Of a stretch of 64,000 bases of DNA, positions 10,198 through 19,656 are shown piece after piece. The stretch lies in assembly GCF_037152535.1 (NCBI RefSeq), contig NZ_JBBCMA010000001.1:1984001-2048000 (forward strand). The letters run 5' to 3'. The position numbers and the translations under genes were made by a program. Under the pieces are notes generated by a model. The model did not search any database, was not told the origin of the DNA, and was given only the letters and a program-made list of their open reading frames with translations. This DNA is from Leclercia sp. AS011. Its GTDB lineage: Bacteria > Pseudomonadota > Gammaproteobacteria > Enterobacterales > Enterobacteriaceae. Each line of letters opens with the position of its first letter. The first letter of the stretch is position 1.

Positions 10198-10716
10198 ATG
10201 CGCTATTCTGCTTTGACGCTTTTAGTGCCGTGCGCGCTGCTGCTCAGCGCCTGCACCACTCCGGTCACCCCGGCTTTTAAGGATATCGGAACCCGCAGCG
10301 GCAGCTGCATCACCGGCGGCCCGGATGCGGTGGCTCAACAGTTCTATGATTACCGCATTTCGCACCGCAGCAACGACTTCACCGCGCTGCGCCCCTACCT
10401 GAGCGATAACCTGGCCCAGCTGCTGAGCGATGCCAGCCGCGATCCACAGCATAAAAATCTGCTGAAAGACGATCCGTTCTCCAGCCGCACCATTGCGCCG
10501 CAAACGGCTGAAGTCGCCAGCGCCTCGACCATTCCGAATACCGATGCGCGCAATATTCCGCTGCGGGTGAAACTGACTCAGGGCAGCGAAAGCTGGCAGG
10601 ATGAAGTGCTGATGATCCGTGAAGGGCAATGCTGGGCGATTGATGACGTGCGCTACCTCGGCGGCAGCGTCCACGCCCCGGCGGGCACCCTGCGCCAGTC
10701 TATTGAGAACCGTTAA
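10198..10716 (+). CDS. ybjP: YbjP lipoprotein
   Basis: 172 residues from the ATG at 10198, which has TAAGGA 7 bases upstream; the in-frame reading upstream of it is not supported. A lipoprotein signal ends in LLLSAC. The mature part carries a DUF3828-type fold (DAVAQQFYDYRISHR ... GQCWAIDDVRYLG). It matches E. coli YbjP, which is uncharacterised. It is followed by a stem-loop (10735-10768) that could end transcription before artP. Confidence 0.92.
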   Translation: MRYSALTLLVPCALLLSACTTPVTPAFKDIGTRSGSCITGGPDAVAQQFYDYRISHRSNDFTALRPYLSDNLAQLLSDASRDPQHKNLLKDDPFSSRTIAPQTAEVASASTIPNTDARNIPLRVKLTQGSESWQDEVLMIREGQCWAIDDVRYLGGSVHAPAGTLRQSIENR

Positions 10717-10734
10717 GCCGATAAAACCCCGCAA

Positions 10735-10768
10735 AATGTCTGGCATTTCGTGAGGAATGCCGACATTT
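10735..10768 (+). terminator. Candidate terminator after ybjP
   Basis: The arms AATGTC(T)GGCATT and AATGCCGACATT form a 12-bp stem with one bulged T and an 8-base loop. The following tail is TTATT, a weak U-run. The position fits the end of ybjP. Confidence 0.5.
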
Positions 10769-10840
10769 ATTCTCGTCGCCATCTTCGCTCGCTACTTTGT
10801 GCTATGTTTAGGGGTAGTTACGGTTTATATTTAACTTTTA

Positions 10841-10858
10841 ACGCATAAATATTGCATA
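10841..10858 (+). promoter_or_regulatory. Candidate ArgR box upstream of artP
   Basis: The 18 bases ACGCATAAATATTGCATA form an imperfect AT-rich palindrome resembling the ARG-box consensus (AATGAATAATTATTCATT). It lies 72 bases in front of the artP start. E. coli art promoters are known ArgR targets. The match is partial, so this is tentative. Confidence 0.4.
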
Positions 10859-10929
10859 ACTATTCTGTCAACGGTACTATTTGCGGCCTCAATTGCTATA
10901 GATTGCCTGGATGAGTAAAGACTGCCCCG

Positions 10930-11658
10930 ATGAGTATTCAACTAAACGGCATTAACTGCTTCTACGGCGCACACCAGGCGCTGTTCGACATCACCCTGAA
11001 TTGTCCTGAGGGCGAAACGCTGGTCCTGCTTGGCCCAAGCGGCGCGGGTAAAAGCTCGCTGCTTCGCGTCCTCAATCTGCTTGAAATGCCGCGCTCCGGT
11101 ACTCTGGATATCGCCGGTAATCACTTTAATTTTGCCAAAACGCCGTCTGAGAAAGCGATCCGCGATCTGCGTCAGAACGTCGGGATGGTCTTCCAGCAAT
11201 ACAATCTCTGGCCGCACCTTACCGTGCAGCAGAACCTGATCGAAGCCCCGTGCCGCGTGCTCGGTCTCTCCAAAGAGCAGGCCCTGGCCCGTGCCGAGAA
11301 GCTGCTGGAGCGTCTGCGTCTGAAGCCGTACAGCGATCGTTATCCGCTGCACCTCTCTGGCGGTCAGCAGCAGCGTGTGGCCATTGCCCGCGCCCTGATG
11401 ATGGAGCCAGCCGTACTGCTGTTTGATGAACCGACCGCCGCGCTGGATCCGGAGATCACCGCCCAGATCGTCAGCATCATTCGTGAACTGGCGGAAACAA
11501 AGATTACTCAGGTGATCGTGACCCACGAAGTGGAAGTGGCGCGCAAAACCGCCAGTCGTGTGGTCTATATGGAAAACGGTCATATCGTTGAGCAAGGGGA
11601 TGCGAGCTGCTTTGCCCAGCCGCAGACCGACGCGTTCAGAAATTATCTGTCTCACTAA
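10930..11658 (+). CDS. artP: ArtP arginine ABC transporter ATP-binding subunit
   Basis: 242 residues, full length. Walker A is GPSGAGKSS (about residues 37-45), the ABC signature is LSGGQQQRV, and Walker B is VLLFDEPTA, followed by a His switch (VTHEVEVA). ArtP energises uptake of L-arginine by the ArtQ/ArtM permease from the cytoplasmic side. It is the first gene of artPIQM; the next gene starts 20 bases later. A candidate ArgR box precedes it. Confidence 0.97.
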   Translation: MSIQLNGINCFYGAHQALFDITLNCPEGETLVLLGPSGAGKSSLLRVLNLLEMPRSGTLDIAGNHFNFAKTPSEKAIRDLRQNVGMVFQQYNLWPHLTVQQNLIEAPCRVLGLSKEQALARAEKLLERLRLKPYSDRYPLHLSGGQQQRVAIARALMMEPAVLLFDEPTAALDPEITAQIVSIIRELAETKITQVIVTHEVEVARKTASRVVYMENGHIVEQGDASCFAQPQTDAFRNYLSH

Positions 11659-11678
11659 TCGAATCGAGAGAACGAACA

Positions 11679-12410
11679 ATGAAAAAAATAGTGATTGCTG
11701 CCCTGCTGGCAAGCGTTAGCCTCTCTGCAACAGCGGCTGAGACCATTCGTTTCGCCACCGAAGCCTCCTATCCTCCGTTTGAGTCAATGGATGCCAACAA
11801 CAAGATCGTCGGCTTCGATGTGGACCTGGCTAACGCCCTCTGTAAAGAGATCGACGCCACCTGTACTTTCGCCAATCAGTCCTTTGACAGCCTGATCCCG
11901 AGCCTGAAATTCCGTCGTATCGACGCGGTCATGGCCGGTATGGATATCACCCCCGAGCGTGAAAAGCAGGTTCTGTTCAGCACCCCGTATTATGAGAACT
12001 CTGCCCTGTTCATCGGTCAGAAAGGGAAATACGCCTCTATTGAGGCGCTGAAAGGCAAGAAAGTGGGCGTGCAGAACGGCACCACCCACCAGAAATTCAT
12101 TATGGATAAGCACCCGGAAATCACTACCGTGCCGTACGACAGCTACCAGAACGCCCGTCTGGATCTGCAGAACGGCCGTATTGATGCCGTCTTTGGCGAC
12201 AACGCGGTGGTCACCGAATGGCTGAAGGCCAACGACAAGCTGGCTGCGGTCGGTGATAAAGTGACGGATAAAGATTATTTCGGCACCGGCCTGGGCATTG
12301 CCGTGCGTCAGGGCAACACCGCGCTGCAGCAGAAATTCAACACCGCGCTGGAAAAAGTGAAGCAGGATGGCACGTACGATTCCATCTACAAAAAATGGTT
12401 CCAGAAGTAA
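11679..12410 (+). CDS. artI: ArtI periplasmic arginine/ornithine-type binding protein
   Basis: 243 residues with a Sec signal (MKKIVIAALLASVSLSATAA). This is a solute-binding protein family 3 fold, with SYPPFESMDANNKIVGFDVD near the N terminus and MAGMDITPEREKQVLFSTPYY mid-chain. It is closely similar to ArtJ 1.6 kb downstream and differs in the lobe-2 details. It delivers basic amino acids to ArtQM. In E. coli the ligand of ArtI is less certain than that of ArtJ. AGAGAACGAACA precedes the ATG. Confidence 0.95.
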   Translation: MKKIVIAALLASVSLSATAAETIRFATEASYPPFESMDANNKIVGFDVDLANALCKEIDATCTFANQSFDSLIPSLKFRRIDAVMAGMDITPEREKQVLFSTPYYENSALFIGQKGKYASIEALKGKKVGVQNGTTHQKFIMDKHPEITTVPYDSYQNARLDLQNGRIDAVFGDNAVVTEWLKANDKLAAVGDKVTDKDYFGTGLGIAVRQGNTALQQKFNTALEKVKQDGTYDSIYKKWFQK

Positions 12411-12416
12411 GAACTG

Positions 12417-13133
12417 ATGAACGAAATTTTTCCATTAGCAAGCGCCGCCGGGATGACCGTCGGCCTTGCCGTTTGTGCGCTGATCATCGGCCTGGTGCTG
12501 GCGATGATCTTTGCCGTGTGGGAGTCGGCTAAGTGGCGGCCTGTCGCCTGGACCGGCTCTGCACTGGTGACCCTTCTTCGTGGCCTGCCGGAAATTCTGG
12601 TGGTCCTGTTTATCTATTTCGGCTCCTCACAGCTGCTGCTGATGCTGTCGGACGGCTTTACGCTCAATCTGGGCGTGGTGCAGATCCCGATTCAGATGCA
12701 GATTGAAAACTTTGACGTCAGCCCGTTCCTGTGCGGCGTGATCGCCCTCTCCCTGCTCTACTCCGCCTATGCCTCGCAGACCTTGCGCGGCGCGCTGAAA
12801 GCGGTGCCGGTGGGTCAGTGGGAGTCCGGTCAGGCGCTGGGGCTGTCGAAAACGGCAATCTTCTTCCGTCTGGTGATGCCGCAGATGTGGCGTCACGCCC
12901 TGCCGGGCCTCGGCAACCAGTGGCTGGTGCTGCTGAAAGATACCGCCCTGGTGAGCTTAATCAGCGTTAACGATCTGATGCTGCAGACTAAAAGCATCGC
13001 CACCCGGACCCAGGAGCCTTTTACCTGGTACATCGTGGCGGCGGCTATCTACCTGGTGATCACGTTGCTCAGTCAGTACATCCTCAAGCGTATTGACCTG
13101 CGTGCGACGCGCTTTGAACGGAGACCAGGCTGA
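12417..13133 (+). CDS. artQ: ArtQ arginine ABC transporter permease
   Basis: 238 residues, a His/Glu/Gln/Arg-type permease with about five membrane helices. The cytoplasmic coupling loop ([18 protein letters not shown], about residues 139-156) carries the EAA-type motif that docks on ArtP. It starts 6 bases after artI, and its stop overlaps the artM start by 1 base (TGATG), so the two permease subunits are made together. Confidence 0.96.
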   Translation: MNEIFPLASAAGMTVGLAVCALIIGLVLAMIFAVWESAKWRPVAWTGSALVTLLRGLPEILVVLFIYFGSSQLLLMLSDGFTLNLGVVQIPIQMQIENFDVSPFLCGVIALSLLYSAYASQTLRGALKAVPVGQWESGQALGLSKTAIFFRLVMPQMWRHALPGLGNQWLVLLKDTALVSLISVNDLMLQTKSIATRTQEPFTWYIVAAAIYLVITLLSQYILKRIDLRATRFERRPG

Positions 13134-13801
13134 TGCTGGATTACTTACCCGAACTGATGAAAGGGCTGCACACCAGCCTGACGCTGACCGTCGCTTCGAT
13201 TATTGTGGCGCTGGTGCTGGCGTTGATTTTCACCATTATCCTGACGCTGAAAACGCCGGTGCTGGTGTGGATCGTGCGCGGCTACATCACCCTGTTTACC
13301 GGCACGCCGCTGCTGGTGCAGATCTTCCTGATTTACTACGGCCCGGGCCAGTTCCCGACGCTGCAGGAATACCCGGTGCTGTGGCACCTGCTCTCCGAGC
13401 CGTGGCTGTGCGCCCTGCTGGCCCTGTCGCTGAACAGTGCCGCCTATACCACCCAGCTGTTCTACGGCGCGATCCGTGCCATCCCGGACGGGCAGTGGCA
13501 ATCCTGCGGTGCGCTGGGGATGAGCAAGAAAGATACGCTGGCGATCCTGCTGCCGTACGCCTTCAAGCGCGCCCTCTCCTCCTACTCCAACGAAGTGGTG
13601 CTGGTATTCAAGAGTACGTCTCTGGCCTATACCATCACCCTGATGGAAGTGATGGGCCACGGACAGCTGCTGTACGGACGCACCTACGATGTGATGGTGT
13701 TTGGTGCCGCGGGGGTGATCTACCTGGTGGTCAACGGCCTGCTGACCCTGCTGATGCGTCTGGTTGAGCGTAGAGCGCTGGCGTTCGAACGTCGCAACTA
13801 A
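13133..13801 (+). CDS. artM: ArtM arginine ABC transporter permease
   Basis: 222 residues, the second permease of the ArtQM heterodimer. The coupling loop is SCGALGMSKKDTLAILLPY (about residues 123-141). The N-terminal amphipathic segment and helices match the family. It is the last gene of artPIQM; a strong intrinsic terminator follows 25 bases later. Confidence 0.96.
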   Translation: MLDYLPELMKGLHTSLTLTVASIIVALVLALIFTIILTLKTPVLVWIVRGYITLFTGTPLLVQIFLIYYGPGQFPTLQEYPVLWHLLSEPWLCALLALSLNSAAYTTQLFYGAIRAIPDGQWQSCGALGMSKKDTLAILLPYAFKRALSSYSNEVVLVFKSTSLAYTITLMEVMGHGQLLYGRTYDVMVFGAAGVIYLVVNGLLTLLMRLVERRALAFERRN

Positions 13802-13826
13802 AACTGCATACAATGTGATTAAAGAA

Positions 13827-13860
13827 GGCGGACAAGTCTAATCCCTGTCCGCCTTTTTTT
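13827..13860 (+). terminator. Intrinsic terminator of artPIQM
   Basis: GGCGGACA and TGTCCGCC form an 8-bp perfect stem around an 11-base loop. It is followed directly by seven T residues. This cleanly separates artM from artJ. Confidence 0.9.
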
Positions 13861-13888
13861 ATGGATAAAATAATAGTTAATCATTTTT

Positions 13889-13906
13889 ATTGCATACAAA
13901 TTCATT
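13889..13906 (+). promoter_or_regulatory. ArgR box upstream of artJ
   Basis: ATTGCATACAAATTCATT matches the 18-base ARG-box consensus at 13 positions, including the full ATTCATT half. It lies 70 bases before the artJ ATG. E. coli artJ is the most strongly ArgR-repressed art gene. A second half-box-like AT tract lies just upstream (ATAGTTAATCATTTTT). Confidence 0.68.
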
Positions 13907-13975
13907 CAGTGGCATTGTAACTCCCAGCCGCAGACACGGCACATAATGACAAGATTGACAGACGGGAGCATCACA

Positions 13976-14707
13976 ATGAAAAAGTTAGTTCTGGCCGCTT
14001 TACTGGCAACCTTCGCCGCAGGCGCTTCAGCCGCCGATAAAATCAATTTCGGTGTTTCTGCGACTTATCCGCCATTTGAATCGCTGGATGCCAGCAACCA
14101 GATCGTCGGCTTTGATATCGATCTCGCGAAAGCGCTCTGTACCCAGATGCAGGCCGAGTGCACCTTTACTAACCACGCCTTTGACAGCCTGATCCCGTCC
14201 CTGAAATTCAAGAAATATGACGCGGTGATCTCCGGGATGGACATCACTCCGGAGCGTAGCAAGCAGGTGACCTTCACCGACCCGTACTACGCCAACTCGG
14301 CGGTAGTGATTGCGAAGAAAGGGGCTTACAAATCCTTTGATGAGCTGAAAGGCAAGCGCATCGGGATGGAAAACGGCACCACGCACCAGAAATACCTCCA
14401 GGACAAGCATCCGGAAGTAAAAACCGTGGCCTATGACAGCTACCAGAACGCGATTATCGACCTGAAGAATGGCCGTATTGATGGCGTGTTTGGCGACACG
14501 GCGGTGGTGAATGAGTGGCTGAAAACAAACCCGCAGCTGGGCACCGCAACGGATAAAGTGACCGACCCGCAGTACTTCGGTACCGGTCTGGGCATCGCGG
14601 TCCGTCCGGATAACAAAGCCCTGGTGGAAAAACTGAACGGCGCGCTGAAAGCCATTAAAGCCGACGGCACCTATCAGAAAATCAGCGACCAGTGGTTCCC
14701 GCAGTAA
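13976..14707 (+). CDS. artJ: ArtJ periplasmic L-arginine-binding protein
   Basis: 243 residues from the ATG at 13976, preceded by GGGAG. This start gives a standard signal peptide (MKKLVLAALLATFAAGASAA); an in-frame start ten codons upstream would spoil it. It is a solute-binding protein family 3 with SATYPPFESLDASNQIVG near the N terminus. It feeds arginine to ArtQMP. It is a monocistronic gene with its own ArgR-box promoter and is followed directly by REP repeats, which probably protect its 3' end. Confidence 0.95.
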   Translation: MKKLVLAALLATFAAGASAADKINFGVSATYPPFESLDASNQIVGFDIDLAKALCTQMQAECTFTNHAFDSLIPSLKFKKYDAVISGMDITPERSKQVTFTDPYYANSAVVIAKKGAYKSFDELKGKRIGMENGTTHQKYLQDKHPEVKTVAYDSYQNAIIDLKNGRIDGVFGDTAVVNEWLKTNPQLGTATDKVTDPQYFGTGLGIAVRPDNKALVEKLNGALKAIKADGTYQKISDQWFPQ

Positions 14708-14716
14708 ATGTTTTTT

Positions 14717-14801
14717 GCCGGGTGGCGGCTTCGCCTTACCCGGCCTACGAATAGTGCGGTTTGTGGTTTTGTAAGCCGGGTAAGCGCAGCGCCACCCGGC
14801 A
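14717..14801. repeat. Pair of REP (BIME) elements after artJ
   Basis: Two oppositely oriented REP units, GCCGGGTGGCGGCTTCGCC... (14717-14750) and GTAAGCCGGGTAAGCGCAGC... (14771-14801), are separated by about 20 bases. They lie in the 98-bp convergent gap between artJ and the sensor-kinase gene. Confidence 0.9.
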
Positions 14802-14805
14802 TTAC

Positions 14806-16260
14806 TCACAGCGGCACAAAGAAGCGAAAACGAGCCCCTTTCGCCGCCTCCATCAGCCTGATCCCACCCCCGTGCAGCTCCAGCATCCGTTTGACGATCA
14901 ATAATCCTAACCCGCCGCGATTATCCCGTGACGCCTGCTGGCTCAGCGCCGATGGCCGCATAAACAGCTGATCGCGCAGATGCTCCTCCACGCCCGGCCC
15001 GCTGTCATTGACCTCCACCTGCAACTGCTCGCCCTCCAGCCACACTTTCAGGCCGATCTCGCCGCCCGGCGGGGTATGGCGAATGGCGTTATCCAGCAGA
15101 TTGGTCACCACCCGCTCGATCATCGACAGATCGGCATTGATCATCGGCAGCTGGCGCGGCACGTCGATAACCAGCCGCAGCTGGCGGGTCTCCACCGCCA
15201 GGTCAAACTTCTGCGCCACGTCGGAGATCAGCTCCCCGATGGCAAAGCGCTCCCGCTGCGGCTTGATGCTGCCGTGCTCGAGGCGCGCCAGCTCAAACAG
15301 CTGCTGGGAGAGATGACGCACTTTGTGCCCCTGACGCAGGGCGATAGAGAGGTAGTGCTGGGTCTCCTGGGCGGAAAGCGTGCCGGATTTCAGCGACAGG
15401 GTCTCCAGATACCCCAGCAGCGCGGTCAGCGGAGTGCGCAGATCGTGGGAGATATTGGCGATGAACTCCCGGCGCTGGCGGTCGCTGTCCGCCAGCTGAT
15501 CCCACTGACTGGCGATCTGCTGCGCCAGTTCGATAAAGGTGTTGCGCAGCAGGGCCACTTCGTCAGACGGGGCGACCTGCGGCGGCTGGGCGGCGAGCTG
15601 CTTAATGACGTGCATACTTTCCCTATCGAGGCCACTCACCTCGTCGGTTAACTGCTTCACCGGCCGGGTAACCCAGTACCAGACCAGCCCGCCCGCCAGT
15701 GCGCCGAACAGGGCCACCAGCAGCAGCGACCAGGCCACCGTGCTCCACAGGGTTTTGTGCCACGCCCGCTCCGCCAGCGCATTCAGCTCTTCTCCCTGCA
15801 AAATGATGTAGAGATAGCCGCGCAGCACGCCGTCCTGGTGCAGCGGCACGGCGCTGAAGACCTTTTCACCCGTCAGGGTGCGGGGATCGTCTCCGTAGAC
15901 CGGCATCACCCCGCCGCTAAGAAACTGCTGCACCGGGGCAATGGCGAGCTTTTGCCGTTTGATATGCCCCGGCGGTGCGGCGTCGGCGAGGATCTCTCCG
16001 TCCGGGGAGAGAATGTAGAGTTCCACGCTGGGGTTAAAAGTCATCAGCCGGTCGAACAGCGGCTTGAGCCGGGTGCGATCCACCTGCCCGTTGGCATCCA
16101 GCAGGGTTTCACGCTGGGCGATGTGCTGCGCCAGCCCGCCGGAGAGGCGCTGGATCATGGCATTGCCGTACTGCATGCTGGTCCAGAGCTGCACCGCGCA
16201 GGCCACTGCCGCACAGCCCGTCAACAGCAGGATAAACAGCAGGGTCAGACGACGCGTCAT
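14806..16260 (-). CDS. Sensor histidine kinase of an unassigned two-component system
   Basis: 484 residues. An N-terminal membrane helix (5-27) and a second near 172-197 enclose a periplasmic sensor domain of about 140 residues. HAMP (about 198-250) follows, then the H-box with phospho-accepting His272 (SHDLRTPLTALLGYLE), the N-box (LLDNAIRHTP) and the G-boxes (DSGPGVEE, GGLGLLIVKRML). It is a complete orthodox class I kinase. The ATG overlaps the response-regulator stop by 4 bases. E. coli has nothing between artJ and rlmC, so this pair is an insertion or a retained ancestral gene. The signal it senses is not evident from sequence. Confidence 0.9.
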   Translation of the reverse strand: MTRRLTLLFILLLTGCAAVACAVQLWTSMQYGNAMIQRLSGGLAQHIAQRETLLDANGQVDRTRLKPLFDRLMTFNPSVELYILSPDGEILADAAPPGHIKRQKLAIAPVQQFLSGGVMPVYGDDPRTLTGEKVFSAVPLHQDGVLRGYLYIILQGEELNALAERAWHKTLWSTVAWSLLLVALFGALAGGLVWYWVTRPVKQLTDEVSGLDRESMHVIKQLAAQPPQVAPSDEVALLRNTFIELAQQIASQWDQLADSDRQRREFIANISHDLRTPLTALLGYLETLSLKSGTLSAQETQHYLSIALRQGHKVRHLSQQLFELARLEHGSIKPQRERFAIGELISDVAQKFDLAVETRQLRLVIDVPRQLPMINADLSMIERVVTNLLDNAIRHTPPGGEIGLKVWLEGEQLQVEVNDSGPGVEEHLRDQLFMRPSALSQQASRDNRGGLGLLIVKRMLELHGGGIRLMEAAKGARFRFFVPL

Positions 16261-16949
16261 TCCGCCTCCCGGGCAAACTTGTAGCCCTTACCCCAGACGG
16301 TGCGGATCACCTCCGGCTCGGCGGCGTCTTTTTCAATTTTTACCCGCAGGCGGTTGATGTGGGTGTTAACGGTGTGTTCGTAGCCTTCGTGCTGATATCC
16401 CCAGACCTGCTCCAGCAGCGCCAGGCGGGAGAAGACCTCCCCAGGATGACGGGCAAAAAAGTAGAGTAAATCGAACTCGCGCGGCGTCAGGTCAATCGGC
16501 TCGCCGTGCAGCAGGACGCTGCGGGCCAGCGGGTCGATGGTCAGCCCGTGGGCGGCGATCAGCCCGGAGGTCTGCTGGCCCATCGCCTGCTGACGGCGGA
16601 ACAGGGCCCGGATCCGCGCCACCAGCTCCTGCACCGAGAAAGGTTTGGCGAGGTAGTCATCGGCCCCGGTTTCGAGACCCAGAATGCGTTCGGTTTCGCT
16701 GCTGCGGGCGCTGATAATAATCACCGGCAGGTAGTGGTCGCGCTGGCGGATCGCCCGGCAGAGAGTCAGCCCGTCAACGTTGGGCAGCATCAGGTCGAGG
16801 ATCACCGCATCCCAGTGGGCCTGGCCGAGCAGGTGCAGCGCCCTGCCCCCATCCGCCTCGTGGGTGATCACATAGCCTTCGTCTTCTAAATTGAGGCGCA
16901 GTAACGCGGCGATATCGCCGTCGTCCTCCACCAGCAGGATCTGCTTCAT
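16257..16949 (-). CDS. OmpR/PhoB-family response regulator
   Basis: 230 residues. The receiver domain (1-115) has the acidic pocket VEDDGD, phospho-acceptor Asp52 (VILDLMLP), Thr/Ser switch IIISARS and Lys in YLAKPFS. The C-terminal winged helix (about 130-228) has the OmpR-type recognition region (YEHTVNTHINRLRVKIE, GKGYKF). It is the first gene of the operon with the kinase downstream. No dedicated target gene is visible next to it, so its regulon may include its own operon or distant genes. Confidence 0.92.
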   Translation of the reverse strand: MKQILLVEDDGDIAALLRLNLEDEGYVITHEADGGRALHLLGQAHWDAVILDLMLPNVDGLTLCRAIRQRDHYLPVIIISARSSETERILGLETGADDYLAKPFSVQELVARIRALFRRQQAMGQQTSGLIAAHGLTIDPLARSVLLHGEPIDLTPREFDLLYFFARHPGEVFSRLALLEQVWGYQHEGYEHTVNTHINRLRVKIEKDAAEPEVIRTVWGKGYKFAREAE

Positions 16950-17041
16950 CGGTCAGCCTTATTCACTCTTAACAGGTAAAGCTTACCCGATTTCCGGGGC
17001 GGGAAACGTTCACATTTTGTTTAAGATTGCGCGGGGGTCTC

Positions 17042-17087
17042 GCCGGGTGGAGGCTGCGCCTTACCCGGCCTACAAAACCGTAGGCCC
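17042..17087. repeat. REP element between the response-regulator gene and rlmC
   Basis: GCCGGGTGGAGGCTGCGCC followed by TTACCCGGCCTAC is a REP unit, with a truncated second copy (GTAGGCCCC). Together with the BIME at 14717 it brackets the two-component genes. Confidence 0.85.
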
Positions 17088-17094
17088 CAGCGGT

Positions 17095-18222
17095 TCAGGA
17101 CTTAATCAACAGCGTCAGCACTTCATAGTGCGCAGTATGGGGGAACATATCGAACAGCTGCACGCGCTCGACGCGGTAGCCGGGCAGATCGCGGAGATCT
17201 TTCGCCATCGTCTGGGCATTGCAGCTGGAGTAGATAATAAACGGCGGGGCCATCTGGCTCAGGTAGTCGCACAGCGCCTTGCCGATGCCGCGACGCGGCG
17301 GGTTAACCAGCACCAGATCCGGCACGTTGCCCTGGCCGGTGGCGAACTGCGTCGAGTCGAGCGCCTGGAAGCGCAGGTTCGTTAACCCCAGCTCGCTGGC
17401 CGACTGGGTAGCGCAGGCAATGGCCTCGGCGGAGATTTCGATCCCGGTCAGCTTCATCTCCGGGGTGGCGCAGTGCAGACCAAAGCCGCCGACGCCGCAA
17501 AACAGATCCCACATATGGTTAACCGGCAGCTGACGCACCCAGTCGCGCGCGGTGGCGTACAGCTGGCTGGCGACGGTCGGGTTGGTCTGGAAGAAGCTTT
17601 TCGGGCGGATCCACAGCGGCACGTTGTTAAACCGTTCCGCCAGCGCCTGGGCCTCCGTGAGGAAGATCTCCTCCTCGCCCTCCATGATCGCCATATGCAC
17701 CGGCTGGATGTTGGCGGTAATCACCTTCAGCTGCGGCAGTTGCGCCTGCAAACCCGGCAGCGCCGCGCGCAGCTGGGGCAGCTTGGCGTCGGATCGCAGC
17801 ACGAAGCGCAGCATCATTGCGCCATCAAGCTGGCTTTCGGTGAGCAGAATGTACTTCAGCTCTCCGCGCTTGCGCTCCACGTTATAGGGCGTGAGGCCCG
17901 CACGAGCAATAAAGGGTTTCAGGGCGGCAAAGACCGGGGCGAACGACGCCGGATAGAGCGGGCAGTCGGTCAGATCGACAGGGGTGCCGTCGCGGTGCAT
18001 CATCCCGAGGAGCGGTTTTTCGACGCTGCCGCTGACCACCATTTTGGCTTTATTGCGAAACGCCTGCTCCGGCCCGCTGACCGGCGCGCACCACTCCGCC
18101 ACCGGCAGGCCAGACAGTAAAGCCTGCAGATCGGTCATTTTGGCGGAAAGTTGAGAAGAGACCGGCTGCTCTATCCACTGACAGGAGCGGCAGCGACCGG
18201 CGTCATAGAGTGCGCACTGCAT
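17095..18222 (-). CDS. rlmC: RlmC 23S rRNA (uracil-747-C5)-methyltransferase
   Basis: 375 residues, same length as E. coli RlmC (RumB). The N-terminal cysteines C3, C12 and C15 plus the Cys in TDCPLYP bind a 4Fe-4S cluster. The SAM motif is [14 protein letters not shown]. The catalytic loop is VNPPRRGIG, and the nucleophile Cys is in [10 protein letters not shown] near residue 335. It methylates U747 of 23S rRNA in the cytoplasm. It has no TRAM domain, as is normal for RlmC. Confidence 0.97.
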   Translation of the reverse strand: MQCALYDAGRCRSCQWIEQPVSSQLSAKMTDLQALLSGLPVAEWCAPVSGPEQAFRNKAKMVVSGSVEKPLLGMMHRDGTPVDLTDCPLYPASFAPVFAALKPFIARAGLTPYNVERKRGELKYILLTESQLDGAMMLRFVLRSDAKLPQLRAALPGLQAQLPQLKVITANIQPVHMAIMEGEEEIFLTEAQALAERFNNVPLWIRPKSFFQTNPTVASQLYATARDWVRQLPVNHMWDLFCGVGGFGLHCATPEMKLTGIEISAEAIACATQSASELGLTNLRFQALDSTQFATGQGNVPDLVLVNPPRRGIGKALCDYLSQMAPPFIIYSSCNAQTMAKDLRDLPGYRVERVQLFDMFPHTAHYEVLTLLIKS

Positions 18223-18262
18223 AACGAAACCTTAATACGTCTGGGGGCAGCGATTATACACG

Positions 18263-18751
18263 TTATTGCAGACGGAAAAACCGTCGGCTGGCCGCGGGGA
18301 CAAACAGCAGGCCAAGCACCAGCATGTCGGGCAGCTTTTGCATCACCAGGGTGCGGAAAATCTCGCGTTTTGACTCGCCGGGGATGCTGAACAGTTCCGG
18401 ATAACCGTAGCCCAGCGACGCGGCCCACAGATAGCCGGTGGCGACAACCTGGGTCAGCAGGTAGACAATCCGCGCCCAGTTACGCCCTTTTACCAGCGAG
18501 AAGGCGCAGAAGATCTCGATAAACACCAGCATCAGGCTGGCGAAGAAGACCAGCGTCAGGTTCCATGTCTGGACGCTGCGGTGAATGAACTCGCCCATGC
18601 CGCGCACGCCCAGGGTATTGAAAATCATAAACACATCGAGGCAGCGGATCATAATAATGGCGAGCGCCGCCACCTGCACCAGAGCAGGAACATTCAGGCG
18701 GGCATGTGACCGACTTGTTTTAGTGAAAAATCCCAACGTGATGTCTTCCAT
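18263..18751 (-). CDS. ybjO: YbjO inner-membrane protein
   Basis: 162 residues, matching E. coli YbjO along its length. Four membrane helices are visible (about 27-47, 65-88, 97-117 and 137-155). The function is unknown. It is the distal gene after potI (59 bases), the same arrangement as in E. coli, and may be co-transcribed with the pot operon. Confidence 0.93.
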   Translation of the reverse strand: MEDITLGFFTKTSRSHARLNVPALVQVAALAIIMIRCLDVFMIFNTLGVRGMGEFIHRSVQTWNLTLVFFASLMLVFIEIFCAFSLVKGRNWARIVYLLTQVVATGYLWAASLGYGYPELFSIPGESKREIFRTLVMQKLPDMLVLGLLFVPAASRRFFRLQ

Positions 18752-18810
18752 GAAACGATGCCGCGATAACGCGGCATCTCAATTACGCTTCTTTGCAGAT
18801 TTTAGGCGCT

Positions 18811-19656
18811 TCAGCCACGCCTTGCACGCTGGATATCGCGCTGTCGCTGTTTTTCAGACCGCGCCATCAGATACCAGGCAATCAGGCCGATGATGCCGAC
18901 CACGCCCAGAATCAGGGTCGCCAGGGCGTTGATCTCCGGGTTGACCCCCATGCGCACCCTGGAGAAGACCAGCATCGGCAGCGTGGTCGCCCCCGGGCCG
19001 GAGACAAAGCTGGCGATCACCAGGTCGTCCAGCGACAGGGTAAAGGCCAGCAGCCAGCCGGAGACCACCGCCGGCATGATCATCGGCAGGGTAATGATGA
19101 AGAACACCTTCAGCGGCGTGGCCCCGAGATCCATCGCCGCCTCTTCAATGGAGTGATCCAGCTCGCGCAGGCGCGAGGAGATGACCACCGCCACATAGGC
19201 GGTACAGAAGGTGACGTGGGCCAGCCAGATGGTGAGCATGCCGCGATCCGACGGCCAGCCGATGGCGTGCCCCATCGCCACAAACAGCAGCAGCAGCGAC
19301 AGGCCGGTGATAACGTCGGGCATCACCAGCGGGGCGGTGATCATGAAGGCAAAACCGTTGGCACCGCGGAAACGGCCAAAGCGCACCATCACCACCGCGG
19401 CGATGGTGCCGAGGATCGCCGCCATCGTCGCCGCGCAGGCGGCAATGGTCAGGCTGAGCCCTACCGCGCTGATCATCGCCTCGTCATGGAACAGCTCGCC
19501 GTACCAGCGCGTGGACCAGCCCGCCCACACCGTCACCAGCTTCGAGCTGTTGAAGGAGTAAATCACCAGCATCAGCATCGGGGCATACAGGAAGGTAAAA
19601 CCTATCACCAGGATCAGGATCCGCCACGGCGAGCGCACTACCGGTAAGTTGTTCAT
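18811..19656 (-). CDS. potI: PotI putrescine ABC transporter permease
   Basis: 281 residues from the ATG at 19656 (MNNLPVVRSPWR), which overlaps the potH stop by 4 bases (ATGA). An upstream in-frame Met at 19698 lies inside potH and lengthens the protein beyond the family norm. Six membrane helices and the EAA loop (EEAAMDLGATPLKVFF) are present. It pairs with PotH to form the putrescine channel in the inner membrane. Confidence 0.96.
   Translation of the reverse strand: MNNLPVVRSPWRILILVIGFTFLYAPMLMLVIYSFNSSKLVTVWAGWSTRWYGELFHDEAMISAVGLSLTIAACAATMAAILGTIAAVVMVRFGRFRGANGFAFMITAPLVMPDVITGLSLLLLFVAMGHAIGWPSDRGMLTIWLAHVTFCTAYVAVVISSRLRELDHSIEEAAMDLGATPLKVFFIITLPMIMPAVVSGWLLAFTLSLDDLVIASFVSGPGATTLPMLVFSRVRMGVNPEINALATLILGVVGIIGLIAWYLMARSEKQRQRDIQRARRG

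Noticed and set aside
18793..19647. 284-codon + strand frame opposite potI
   Set aside because: Composition is dominated by His, Arg and Gln from reading the reverse of hydrophobic helices; an artefact.
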